Below are positions 1 to 6,782 of a stretch of 6,898 bases of DNA, in pieces. The position numbers and the translations under genes are program-made. The stretch comes from DASPTR01 sp041481365 (GTDB taxonomy: Archaea > Thermoproteota > Bathyarchaeia > Bathyarchaeales > Bathycorpusculaceae), in assembly GCA_041481365.1 (NCBI GenBank), contig JBGPBS010000081.1, positions 1 through 6,898 on the forward strand, written 5' to 3'. The first letter of the stretch is position 1. Each line of letters opens with the position of its first letter. The notes beneath the pieces are model-generated. The model searched no databases, had not been told where the DNA came from, and was given only the letters and a program-made list of their open reading frames with translations.

Positions 1-1
1 A

Positions 2-1864
2 GGCGTTTGGCGTGTGTTGTGGACACCACCATTCTCAGATTTGCACTATGATTGGCGCAATGTTAGCAGTGTCGATCCAATAGATGAGTACTTTACATCT
101 TTGTACGCTGTTTCAGGCAAGTCGACTAATCCATTCCTAAGAAACTATGTTGACTATTTGACGACTTCATTGTATGAAGAGCATTACGATACTCACCTTG
201 CACAAGCGATGGCTCCTCTTAACATAAAATATGCTGTTGCACGACTAGATGCCAAATACAAGTGGGCAGAAAATCAATACACCGCGTCCAGATTGCAGGA
301 AGTTCTCGAACACCAACAGGGTCTGTCGAAAGTTTTTGAGTCTGGTAAGTGGATAGTCTACGAAAACACCTATGTGAATCCTTTCATAACAACCCCATCC
401 TCGAATGTGATGATTGTCTTTGGCGATTTCTCCGAGGTTAAAAGCTTAGGTTACATGTTTGAAAAAAACCTGCCTTGTTTGCTTTTTGTTAATCCAGAGA
501 ACCCCTCGCCGAATGATGCCAAGTTAATTGCAGTATCCAACGATGTGGCAAATACTACCGCAGTGACCATAGCGATACCGTTCGATCAATCATTTGCAAC
601 GGACAATTTGCTAGAACAGATTATGGGGAAAACAAGAGTCATGTATTTTACGGAAGGGGAAAACATGACTCTAGAAGAAAAAAACCTTGTTCCAAACTTT
701 TCTTTTGAAGAAGGACTAGCCCATTGGAATTTGGGTAACGAGGCATTTTCTGTGAACGTGGCTGAAAATGCTACTGATGGCAGAAATAGTATTGAAGTGA
801 CAACAAGCAATAATGCCACATTGTCTTGGAGCTGGATCACAAGTGACGATATTCCCATACTCCCGAAGACAATTTACAGGTTCAGTTCAAATATCAAAAC
901 GTTCAATTCCATGCAGTCCCACGTCAAAGTAGTGGGGTTCAATGAAACCAGCGGAGACTGGGAAGCGATTGGCTACGTGCCACTTGGTATTGAGGGTACT
1001 CTAGATTGGACTCCTTACGAGTTTCTCTGGGAGAACCAAGGCTTCAGCAAGATCAGAATGGTACTTAATGCGGGATGGGTCAAGGACCCGTCAGCAGGAA
1101 ATGCTACAACATTGTTTGACAGCATAAGCGTCACTCCACTGGTCAGCTATGACCCCTCATTCAGCAATGGAAGAGCACTTCCATTACAAGGCAAAAGCAA
1201 AATAGAGTTGAGAATCTCTAACGCTTCAAACTACAGAATTGGCCTGAGAGCATTCGCGACTGAGACGAGCAATATCACAGTGAAGTTCACCAGTAACGAC
1301 ATGGAACAAACCGCACAGATGCTACTGCAGCCAAATTCCAGTGATTTAATGTACTCCTCACCAATTTATCTCACTCCAAACAACTATACACTGGAAGTCT
1401 CTTCAGAAAAACCCGTGATCCTCGATGCGTTGGTGGCCATCAGCATCAATAGAGAAAATGAAACTCTACAGGATTTCTCTTCGTTTTCAAATGAGGCACC
1501 AGCGGAAGTCGTTGTCTTTGAGAGAGTCAGCTCGACAAGCTACACAGCAGAGGTAAATGCTTCAAGCCCCTTTTTGCTTTCCTTCGCAGAACCCTATGAC
1601 GCCTCATGGATTGCACTTGTTAATGGACAAAGAATAGAGCCAGTTCCACTGTACTCGGTAATAAATGGTTTTTGGATAAACGAGACAGGATTACTGGAAA
1701 TTACAATTGAATATGAACCGCAGAGGCTGTTCTACTATGGTTCAACAATCTCCATCGTAACACTCATTGCATGTTTTGCATGTTTGGCATATGATGCGAG
1801 GAGGAATAGAGCACGTCTTAAGAAAATGGCAGAACGTACGATCGCCAAGACCTACATTAGTTAA
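2..1864 (+). CDS. YfhO-like membrane protein, C-terminal ectodomain part (5' end outside window)
   Basis: The frame is open from base 2, so the gene starts to the left. A GTG at 14 is internal: it lies inside VWRVLWTPPFSD, which resembles the R-V-L-W-L-P motif after the membrane domain of YfhO-like and archaeal GT-C-type proteins. Counting residues from base 14, 64-120 contain APLNIKYAV and a YEN motif (Y116-N118), as in YfhO relatives. Residues 224-376 start NLVPNFSFEEGLAHW, the typical opening of a CBM4/9-like carbohydrate-binding jelly roll. Residues 387-480 look like a second beta-sandwich. Residues 503-570 contain EPYDASWIALVNGQ, the YfhO C-terminal signature. Residues 571-593 form one transmembrane helix, followed by a basic tail (RRNRARLKK). 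I count 15 N-X-S/T sequons, all before the helix, which fits an extracytoplasmic, glycosylated region. The likely role is envelope glycan or lipid-linked sugar transfer. The catalytic membrane half is not visible, so the reaction is unknown. Confidence 0.85.
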   Translation, partial: GVWRVLWTPPFSDLHYDWRNVSSVDPIDEYFTSLYAVSGKSTNPFLRNYVDYLTTSLYEEHYDTHLAQAMAPLNIKYAVARLDAKYKWAENQYTASRLQEVLEHQQGLSKVFESGKWIVYENTYVNPFITTPSSNVMIVFGDFSEVKSLGYMFEKNLPCLLFVNPENPSPNDAKLIAVSNDVANTTAVTIAIPFDQSFATDNLLEQIMGKTRVMYFTEGENMTLEEKNLVPNFSFEEGLAHWNLGNEAFSVNVAENATDGRNSIEVTTSNNATLSWSWITSDDIPILPKTIYRFSSNIKTFNSMQSHVKVVGFNETSGDWEAIGYVPLGIEGTLDWTPYEFLWENQGFSKIRMVLNAGWVKDPSAGNATTLFDSISVTPLVSYDPSFSNGRALPLQGKSKIELRISNASNYRIGLRAFATETSNITVKFTSNDMEQTAQMLLQPNSSDLMYSSPIYLTPNNYTLEVSSEKPVILDALVAISINRENETLQDFSSFSNEAPAEVVVFERVSSTSYTAEVNASSPFLLSFAEPYDASWIALVNGQRIEPVPLYSVINGFWINETGLLEITIEYEPQRLFYYGSTISIVTLIACFACLAYDARRNRARLKKMAERTIAKTYIS

Positions 1865-1918
1865 CGATTTTTATGCCCATTCCACTGTAGTGGCAACACA
1901 TGCTCGAGTGCATAGGTC

Positions 1919-1930
1919 TTAAATCATATA
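1919..1930 (+). promoter_or_regulatory. Candidate TATA-like promoter element for the split membrane-protein gene
   Basis: The A/T-only run within TTAAATCATATA lies 45-56 bases before the ATG at 1975. A start site about 25 bases downstream would give a short leader that still contains the ribosome binding site. The match to an archaeal TATA box is loose and no clear BRE purine pair precedes it. The gene could instead be read through from the first gene, which ends 110 bases upstream. Confidence 0.25.
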
Positions 1931-1958
1931 TCACAGGATTAAGAAAATAGTAGTTCTC

Positions 1959-1966
1959 AAAGGAGG
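1959..1966 (+). promoter_or_regulatory. Strong Shine-Dalgarno site for the ATG at 1975
   Basis: AAAGGAGG is followed by an 8-base spacer and then ATG at 1975. This near-perfect anti-16S match fixes the start of the membrane-protein gene. The downstream frame beginning at GTG 2379 has no such site, which supports the two frames being one gene. Confidence 0.75.
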
Positions 1967-1974
1967 CTACGTTT

Positions 1975-2448
1975 ATGGCAGTTGCCCCTACCCCTAGAAG
2001 GAAATCATTCTTTGCTCACCTAATAATCGGAATTCTAACAATTCTTGTTGTCTTCGAAGCTTTTTCACTTGCTTGTTGGCTGCTGATCCCTGTTTTCCCA
2101 TCCGTCTTACTGGAGAATGAAAACTCTGTAGCCGTCGCCATACTCAATGCTGAGACCGGGTTGTTTTCTTCTTTACAGCAGCTTGCGCCTATTCTTCTGG
2201 CAATCTTGCTGGTGGCAGGTGGCTTTGGACTGCTAAGATTAGTTCTTAGCTTCTTTAAGAAGCGACCGCGCTTGGTGCTTAGACTAAGCAGTAGCAAAAA
2301 AGGAGTTAACCTCCTAGCTGGGCTGCAATCTTTCTTGGACGACGTGTTTGATCCTGCGGCACAAGTTCAAGGCGTTGGGTGTTGGTCTTGGCTCTGTCCG
2401 TTCTCGTGGTTTCCTGCGTCGCGATTTACCTTTACTTGCCCGGTTTGA
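1975..2448 (+). CDS. N-terminal part of a frame-disrupted polytopic GT-C/YfhO-like membrane protein
   Basis: This reading frame gives 157 residues, of which about the first 135 look real. It starts at an ATG with a strong Shine-Dalgarno site. A basic N-terminus (PRRK, residues 7-10) precedes a first membrane helix at about 12-40 (HLIIGILTILVVFEAF). A second helix lies at about 70-93, followed by a basic cytoplasmic stretch (FFKKRPRLVLR). Residues 110-135 lead into the junction. From about residue 136 the frame turns into CWSWLCPFSW and a Cys/Trp-rich tail ending at 2448, which is just the wrong frame of a hydrophobic helix encoded one frame over. That helix is the start of the frame that runs from 2379 to 3518. 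I therefore read this as the N-terminal portion of one ~514-residue protein. The layout, with two helices before a helix ending LPGLNPNGR, resembles archaeal membrane glycosyltransferase-like proteins I remember. No exact function can be assigned. Confidence 0.7.
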   Translation: MAVAPTPRRKSFFAHLIIGILTILVVFEAFSLACWLLIPVFPSVLLENENSVAVAILNAETGLFSSLQQLAPILLAILLVAGGFGLLRLVLSFFKKRPRLVLRLSSSKKGVNLLAGLQSFLDDVFDPAAQVQGVGCWSWLCPFSWFPASRFTFTCPV

Positions 2449-3518
2449 ACCCGAATGGGCGACTCGTTGGAGCTGATGTTCCAGTCTACGTGGGATGGCT
2501 AGCGGAGATGGGAAAGAACGGGACATCAAGCATTTTCGCTCAAGCTCTCTTCGACTTGCCGTCTCGTCCATTGAGCGTTGTCTTGATGTACTTGGGCTGG
2601 AAAGTCTCTGGAGTCTCTATTGGGCAGTTCTTTCAGTCGTTGCCTTTGTGTTTGGGTTTGGTGCTGGTTTTGGTCGCGTTCTTTTTCGCCCGCAAGGCTG
2701 GTTTCAATTCGTGCGCTGCGTCGTTCGTGGCCCTGTTTACGGCTTTCTCATTTCAGGTGACGGTGGGCATGTACGGTGGCTTCTTTTCGAATTGGGTTTG
2801 CCTGATTTTCCTCTATTTGGCTTGGGGATTCCTGTTTTGGTCTATGAGGAAAGGCTCATGGAGCCTATTGGGCATTGCAGCACTTTTTCAGGCCTGCGTT
2901 CTTTTTGCTCACGTCGAAACGTGGGAGATGACTATTGGGATTGCGGCAGTGTTCCTCGTAATCACGTTCGCAACATCTTTAGTTAGAAAGAGTGGATTTC
3001 TAGACGCTAAGATGATGCTCACTTTTCTGGTCACGAGTGTCGCAGCCGGCATTGCCAGAAGCATCGTTTTAGGAAACAATTTCGCCTTTACGCATGCCAC
3101 GGAATTGTCGCAAACGCATTTGTCCGGCGCCTACGTTTGGGAGTTTTGGCGGATTCTGAATCGCACGCTCCTGAGCGAGATGGGGATCGCGTTTGCGAAT
3201 CCAGTTATGCTTCTTCTGGCTTGCATAGGTGGGTTGGTTCTGGCTTTCGATGATAGATTGGTCAGCCGCTTTCTGAGTGCCTGCGCCTTGACTGCCACTG
3301 TGCCGTTCATCTTTGGGGATTGGGTTATTCAAACGCGCATCTTGTATGATCTGCCAATTCAGGTATTCGCTTTTCTAGGCCTCTTCGTGCTTCTCAAGCT
3401 CACGGGAACTCTGGTTGGGAAGCGCCGCGAGGCAGTCGTGATCAAAGGCTTGCTGTTGATTCTTGTTGTCCTCGTGAACGTCAATTACGCGCTTCGCTGC
3501 TCCTTCAATCTAGCTTGA
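2379..3518 (+). CDS. C-terminal part of the frame-disrupted polytopic GT-C/YfhO-like membrane protein
   Basis: Counted from GTG 2379 this is 379 residues, but that GTG has no ribosome binding site and sits inside a membrane helix (residues 2-20), so it is unlikely to be the true start. The frame is open back only to 2352, after a TGA at 2349. About ten hydrophobic segments follow, near 85-105, 112-130, 134-155, 161-177, 183-201, 210-231, 273-289, 297-315, 325-342 and 354-370. Notable motifs are NPNGRLVGADVPVYV (24-38), with an acidic residue in a loop after a helix as in GT-C glycosyltransferases; GMYGGFFSNW (130-139); FAHVETW (176-182); and RILYDLPIQ (320-328). This pattern matches archaeal YfhO/GT-C-like envelope proteins, which use polyprenyl-phosphate sugars. 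The exact donor and acceptor are unknown. The protein ends just after its last helix with no ectodomain, unlike the gene upstream. Confidence 0.75.
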   Translation: MLVLALSVLVVSCVAIYLYLPGLNPNGRLVGADVPVYVGWLAEMGKNGTSSIFAQALFDLPSRPLSVVLMYLGWKVSGVSIGQFFQSLPLCLGLVLVLVAFFFARKAGFNSCAASFVALFTAFSFQVTVGMYGGFFSNWVCLIFLYLAWGFLFWSMRKGSWSLLGIAALFQACVLFAHVETWEMTIGIAAVFLVITFATSLVRKSGFLDAKMMLTFLVTSVAAGIARSIVLGNNFAFTHATELSQTHLSGAYVWEFWRILNRTLLSEMGIAFANPVMLLLACIGGLVLAFDDRLVSRFLSACALTATVPFIFGDWVIQTRILYDLPIQVFAFLGLFVLLKLTGTLVGKRREAVVIKGLLLILVVLVNVNYALRCSFNLA

Positions 3519-3531
3519 GAAAGCTCAAGCT
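3512..3531 (+). terminator. Perfect 8-bp hairpin over the stop codon
   Basis: AGCTTGAG (3512-3519), loop AAAG, CTCAAGCT (3524-3531) pair perfectly, and the TGA stop at 3516-3518 lies within the left arm. No T tract follows, so it is not a classic intrinsic terminator. It may act as an mRNA 3'-end or stability element. A third copy of AGCTTGA occurs at 3551-3557, inside the palindrome CAAGCTTG (3549-3556). Confidence 0.35.
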
Positions 3532-3621
3532 GAAATGTTCGGTTTGGACAAGCTTGAATCAAGAACTTGCATAAAGTGAAGCAAACTTGCCCCTGTTGGA
3601 ACCCGCTCTATAATTGTGCAT

Positions 3622-3643
3622 AAAAAGGAGAGAAAAAGAAAAG
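3622..3643 (-). terminator. Archaeal-type T-rich terminator of the surface glycoprotein gene
   Basis: On the minus strand, starting about 13 bases after the TAA stop (3658-3656), the transcript reads through a tract of several T runs separated by C (CCTTTTCTTTTTCTCTCCTTTTT). T-rich tracts without a stable stem are the usual archaeal transcription terminators. Its position directly behind the long minus-strand gene fits that role. Confidence 0.55.
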
Positions 3644-3655
3644 GTGAGGATTGTT

Positions 3656-6600
3656 TTATGGGTCGATGTGTATCTTCGGATACTTGCCTACCTTAGGATC
3701 ATTTACCCACGCTGGATAAGTTGGCCAGCCGTAAAGTGGGCCGTATCTGTCGTCGCTTACTTTCCATTGTGTCACGAAGGGACCGACGCCGAAGTATGAC
3801 TGGGCATCGTATTCGCTTATGGTGCCGAGAGCCTCGATTATCGTCACGAAGCAGTAGTCTGTCGGGTGCAGTGTGTAGTTGAATCTGAGTATCAGTGATG
3901 TGACGCCTGGTGGCATCACTTGGAACGCGAGTGCTAGAACGTCGCTGTGCAGCAGTGCCCAAGACGTGTAGTACGTGTCGTCTCCACTATAGCCCCACGC
4001 GGTCAGTCCTACTGTGCCGTTGAGGTCCTTAGCCGTGGATATGACTCCGTACCCAACGAGTTCTTGAGATGGGTTACTAGCGTTGTACACTGACGCGTAG
4101 CCATGGAAGACCTTGAACGCGTTAGTGTCGGTATGGTTGAGAGACCAGCATGTCAAAGGCATAATCTGCCCTGCATCATGCGGGTTAATTGTCCATGACG
4201 ACATCGTGACGAATGCGCTTGTGAAGTCATTGAAGTACTCGGTGATCCCGTTAGCGTATGGTCCACCCACAGCTATTATGTTGGAACTCGCCACCGGCAC
4301 GCCGTTTATCCAACTGCCATCTGTCGTGTTATAGTGCATGCACCAGTCGTCTTTGAGCGCAAGTCTGCCCGTGTTGTTGGCTGGATTAGCGTCCCTGTAC
4401 CCATTTCTACCTGGAAGCAAAGCTGGTCTCTGTTGAGCCAGCGTGTATGGCGTATAAGGACCCCATGTTGTGTCTTTCGTGTCGAAGCCCGTGTTCTTCA
4501 CTGGAGCGCCGTTGAACATTGCCCATTCAGTAGCCATTCCAAGTCCCACAGAGTCAACTGCGGCTGATGTGCTTCCGACTGTGCCCCATTCCCATGAGCC
4601 ATCATAATAGCTGTAAGTGTCCCCGCCTGTGGAGAACAGTATCTTGATCTCCGCGTCCTCATCTGGTGCCGTTGTGAAGTTAATCCACACTAGGCCGTCG
4701 TAGCTGTAGTGTTTGTGAGAATCGGATCCAGCCTCGCTTGCGTTGGTCCAGAGTATGTAGTCGACGTCACGTTCCTGAAGTACGCCGTCCACAAGGACTC
4801 TTTCAGGGAAGCTTGAACCCGTGGTTATGTTGTCAGTCGGGTCGTATAGCCCATATTTATGAAGCATATAGGCTGAGTAGTAGTTGTAGGAGTCCCAAGG
4901 TGTCCACGTGACGTTATAGTAGGTATCTGACGTCGTGTTCCAGGTGCTTTGGGAGCCTATGAAGTCGCTCGCGTCTACGTATGGCCAGCTGTCTATGTCC
5001 ACGTATGGTCTCGCCGGGTACTCGTAAGTGTATTCCAGCCTAAAGTCCGTTTTATAGCCGTCACCCCATTCCTTCTGAACCCATCGCATCGTGTCCTTGG
5101 ACTCTGCTTGGCTCAAGTCGTACGGGTTGAACACCATGTCCAGTTGGTAGCGGACTTCCCTGTCAATCACGTTGGGATTGCTGCCGCTGGTGGGCAGGAA
5201 GTTCGCGTCGCTTCCGTCGTGCTCATCTGTCACGCCGTAGACTGCTACGCCTCTGAATTGAATGTTCGCATATATGGGTCCGACTATTCTGGCTTTGTCG
5301 CTCAGCATGAAGTCCCATTCTCCCACCGTCACTGGCGAAGTGAATGGTTCGTCGTTCGGGTTCGCGTACGAGTCAATGTCATGTGACTCATTGCCAAGTA
5401 TGGGTGCCGTCCACAGCTTTCTTCCACTGGCTAATCCGTAGGCTGAAACCGAAGATGGGTTAATGCCTCTTCTGCCAGCGTCGATGGACCAGTCGCTCAG
5501 GCTTGGCCAGTAAGCGGCGAAGCCCACGTACTTCCCGTCGTTAGAGATCATCTGGGCAACGTCGTAAGTATCGTCTGCATGGGATTCTGTTGGCGCAGGT
5601 CCATAGGCCGAGGTGTTCTGCCATCCGCCTACGATGGAAGTGTTCGCTGGAATTGTCGGCAGAGCTGTCCATAGGGCGTTGTACTCTGTTAGCTGCCCCT
5701 CAGCGAGGGTGTCGTTTTCAGGACTTCCCCACATGGGACCAGTGCCATTAGTGTAGAAGTGCGCGTAGCTGGAGTATATTGGCGTGTCTGGCGACGTCGT
5801 TTCATTGGTGCCTAAGTCCCATTCTTCTCTGTTGCTGAACTGGACTAGAATGCCGGACGTGACGTCAAATTGCTGTATTTCTGTGCCTACAGGTACTCGT
5901 ACCGTAAGGGAAGACAGAACAAGCTTCGCTTGTTCAGCAATTTTGATGTCCTTGAGAACGATGATTTCCTTTGACACTTTGTTGAAGATCACGGTGAACA
6001 TCACGTTGACAATGTTGATGGTATCGTTCGTTTCTTGCTGTACGTCATAAATGTGGTTCATTAGAATTGCAACGAACTCTCTTGGCCCGTCATACAGAAC
6101 ACTTATCGGGTCCGTGACTACTGTGCCGTTCGTCTTTCTGCCACCGTTCACCAGAGTGCCAGTCCAATTCGTCGGATTGTCTGCGCTGATCGCGTAGCCC
6201 GGCTTCGAAAAGCTCTCCTGCGATTCATTATAGCCGCCCAATGTGCTGTCGACGTGCAGCCATGGTCCACCATAGGTGCTCAGGTCTGCAAACATGGCTC
6301 CTGCCCAGAGGTTTCTGGAACCCCAATTCGAGTGAACGTAGTTGATGTCAATGTACCAACCGTTTATCCAGACGTTCTTCGGCAACTTGTGAATGTCAAG
6401 GTCCATCCCAACCAGAGGTGCCCACGGGTCACGTGCGCCTGCGTACTCAAGACCAACGTTAGTGGCGTTGTCGATGAACTCGCCGTACTTTGAAAAGCCG
6501 ATGTTGAGGCTTGACTTGTCGTACGGGTAGAGACTATAGTAGTCGCTGGCAAGCTGTCCGTTTTCTTGCATATACCAAGTATCAGGATCTTTTTGAACCG

Positions 6601-6691
6601 TTGCTGCAACATTCATTATAGAGATTAATGGTCCGCAGATAGATATTAGAAATACCGCTGTCATCAATATCGCTATTAAAGGTTTTTTCAT
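3656..6691 (-). CDS. S-layer-like secreted cell-surface glycoprotein
   Basis: The protein is 1011 residues from ATG 6691, which has a GAGG site 9 bases upstream; a TTG at 6706 would add five residues but overlaps that site. Residues 1-31 are a signal peptide: MKK, a hydrophobic core (PLIAILMTAVFLISICG), then a likely cleavage near NVAA. The mature chain is rich in Trp, Tyr, Asn and acidic residues, has no internal membrane helix, and carries 22 N-X-S/T sequons. Residues 60-250 contain GFSKYGEFID and LYDGPREFVA, which recall surface proteins of Bathyarchaeia-like archaea. Residues 626-690 (RVLVDGVLQERDVDY to WINFTTAP and ILFSTGG) look like a beta-rich surface-protein module. Residues 805-960 (AVGGPYANGITEYFNDF, TCWSLNH, KDLNGTVGL, EALGTISE) form a second conserved-looking module. 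All three mature cysteines (about 784, 848, 947) are in the last quarter. There is no C-terminal helix or sorting signal. The S-layer role is inferred from size, secretion and composition; a large secreted binding protein or enzyme is possible. Confidence 0.75.
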   Translation of the reverse strand: MKKPLIAILMTAVFLISICGPLISIMNVAATVQKDPDTWYMQENGQLASDYYSLYPYDKSSLNIGFSKYGEFIDNATNVGLEYAGARDPWAPLVGMDLDIHKLPKNVWINGWYIDINYVHSNWGSRNLWAGAMFADLSTYGGPWLHVDSTLGGYNESQESFSKPGYAISADNPTNWTGTLVNGGRKTNGTVVTDPISVLYDGPREFVAILMNHIYDVQQETNDTINIVNVMFTVIFNKVSKEIIVLKDIKIAEQAKLVLSSLTVRVPVGTEIQQFDVTSGILVQFSNREEWDLGTNETTSPDTPIYSSYAHFYTNGTGPMWGSPENDTLAEGQLTEYNALWTALPTIPANTSIVGGWQNTSAYGPAPTESHADDTYDVAQMISNDGKYVGFAAYWPSLSDWSIDAGRRGINPSSVSAYGLASGRKLWTAPILGNESHDIDSYANPNDEPFTSPVTVGEWDFMLSDKARIVGPIYANIQFRGVAVYGVTDEHDGSDANFLPTSGSNPNVIDREVRYQLDMVFNPYDLSQAESKDTMRWVQKEWGDGYKTDFRLEYTYEYPARPYVDIDSWPYVDASDFIGSQSTWNTTSDTYYNVTWTPWDSYNYYSAYMLHKYGLYDPTDNITTGSSFPERVLVDGVLQERDVDYILWTNASEAGSDSHKHYSYDGLVWINFTTAPDEDAEIKILFSTGGDTYSYYDGSWEWGTVGSTSAAVDSVGLGMATEWAMFNGAPVKNTGFDTKDTTWGPYTPYTLAQQRPALLPGRNGYRDANPANNTGRLALKDDWCMHYNTTDGSWINGVPVASSNIIAVGGPYANGITEYFNDFTSAFVTMSSWTINPHDAGQIMPLTCWSLNHTDTNAFKVFHGYASVYNASNPSQELVGYGVISTAKDLNGTVGLTAWGYSGDDTYYTSWALLHSDVLALAFQVMPPGVTSLILRFNYTLHPTDYCFVTIIEALGTISEYDAQSYFGVGPFVTQWKVSDDRYGPLYGWPTYPAWVNDPKVGKYPKIHIDP

Positions 6692-6700
6692 TTTCCTATT

Positions 6701-6704
6701 CCTC
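6701..6704 (-). promoter_or_regulatory. Shine-Dalgarno site that decides the surface-protein start
   Basis: GAGG on the minus strand lies 9 bases before ATG 6691. The in-frame TTG at 6706 shares its G with this motif, so the ATG is the better start and gives a clean MKK-hydrophobic signal peptide. Confidence 0.6.
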
Positions 6705-6719
6705 AATTTTATATCATTC

Positions 6720-6749
6720 TTTTTATAGTGTTACAGCTTACATTTAAAA
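6720..6749 (-). promoter_or_regulatory. Promoter region of the surface glycoprotein gene
   Basis: Reading the minus strand there are two TATA-like elements: TTTTAAA at 6749-6743, preceded by an A-rich GAAAACC, and TATAAAAA at 6727-6720. The distal one would start transcription near 6720 and give a leader of about 30 bases containing the GAGG site. The proximal one would start near 6698, downstream of that site, so the distal element is preferred. The region 6705-6760 is markedly A/T-richer than its surroundings. Confidence 0.45.
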
Positions 6750-6782
6750 GGTTTTCCGTCAAATTTCTCGCTCCGATTCACC

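Noticed and set aside
14..16. GTG as the start of the first gene
   Set aside because: The frame is open to base 2, and the residues just before it continue a conserved-looking R-V-L-W motif, so the gene is cut by the window edge.
1882..1893. CCACTGTAGTGG inverted repeat after the first gene
   Set aside because: It has a five-base stem with a two-base loop, which is too tight to fold well, and no T tract follows.
2352..2450. Programmed -1 ribosomal frameshift at the overlap
   Set aside because: No X-XXY-YYZ slippery heptamer in the correct frame and no obvious downstream stem were found, so a base error or mutation is simpler.
2495..2986. A 163-codon open frame on the plus strand
   Set aside because: It lies wholly inside the membrane-protein frame 2379-3518, has no ribosome binding site, and its translation is low-complexity Gly/Phe/Val as expected of an out-of-frame reading.
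3564..3590. Direct repeat of AACTTGC (3564 and 3584)
   Set aside because: Seven bases repeated twice in an intergenic stretch is within chance expectation.
4949..5386. A 145-codon open frame antisense to the surface-protein gene, plus other shorter antisense frames
   Set aside because: They have no ribosome binding site, no recognisable domain, and overlap a convincing long gene. They are reverse-frame shadows.
6692..6706. TTG 6706 as the start of the surface protein
   Set aside because: The TTG overlaps the GAGG site that is correctly spaced for ATG 6691, and the five extra residues add charge ahead of an already complete signal peptide.
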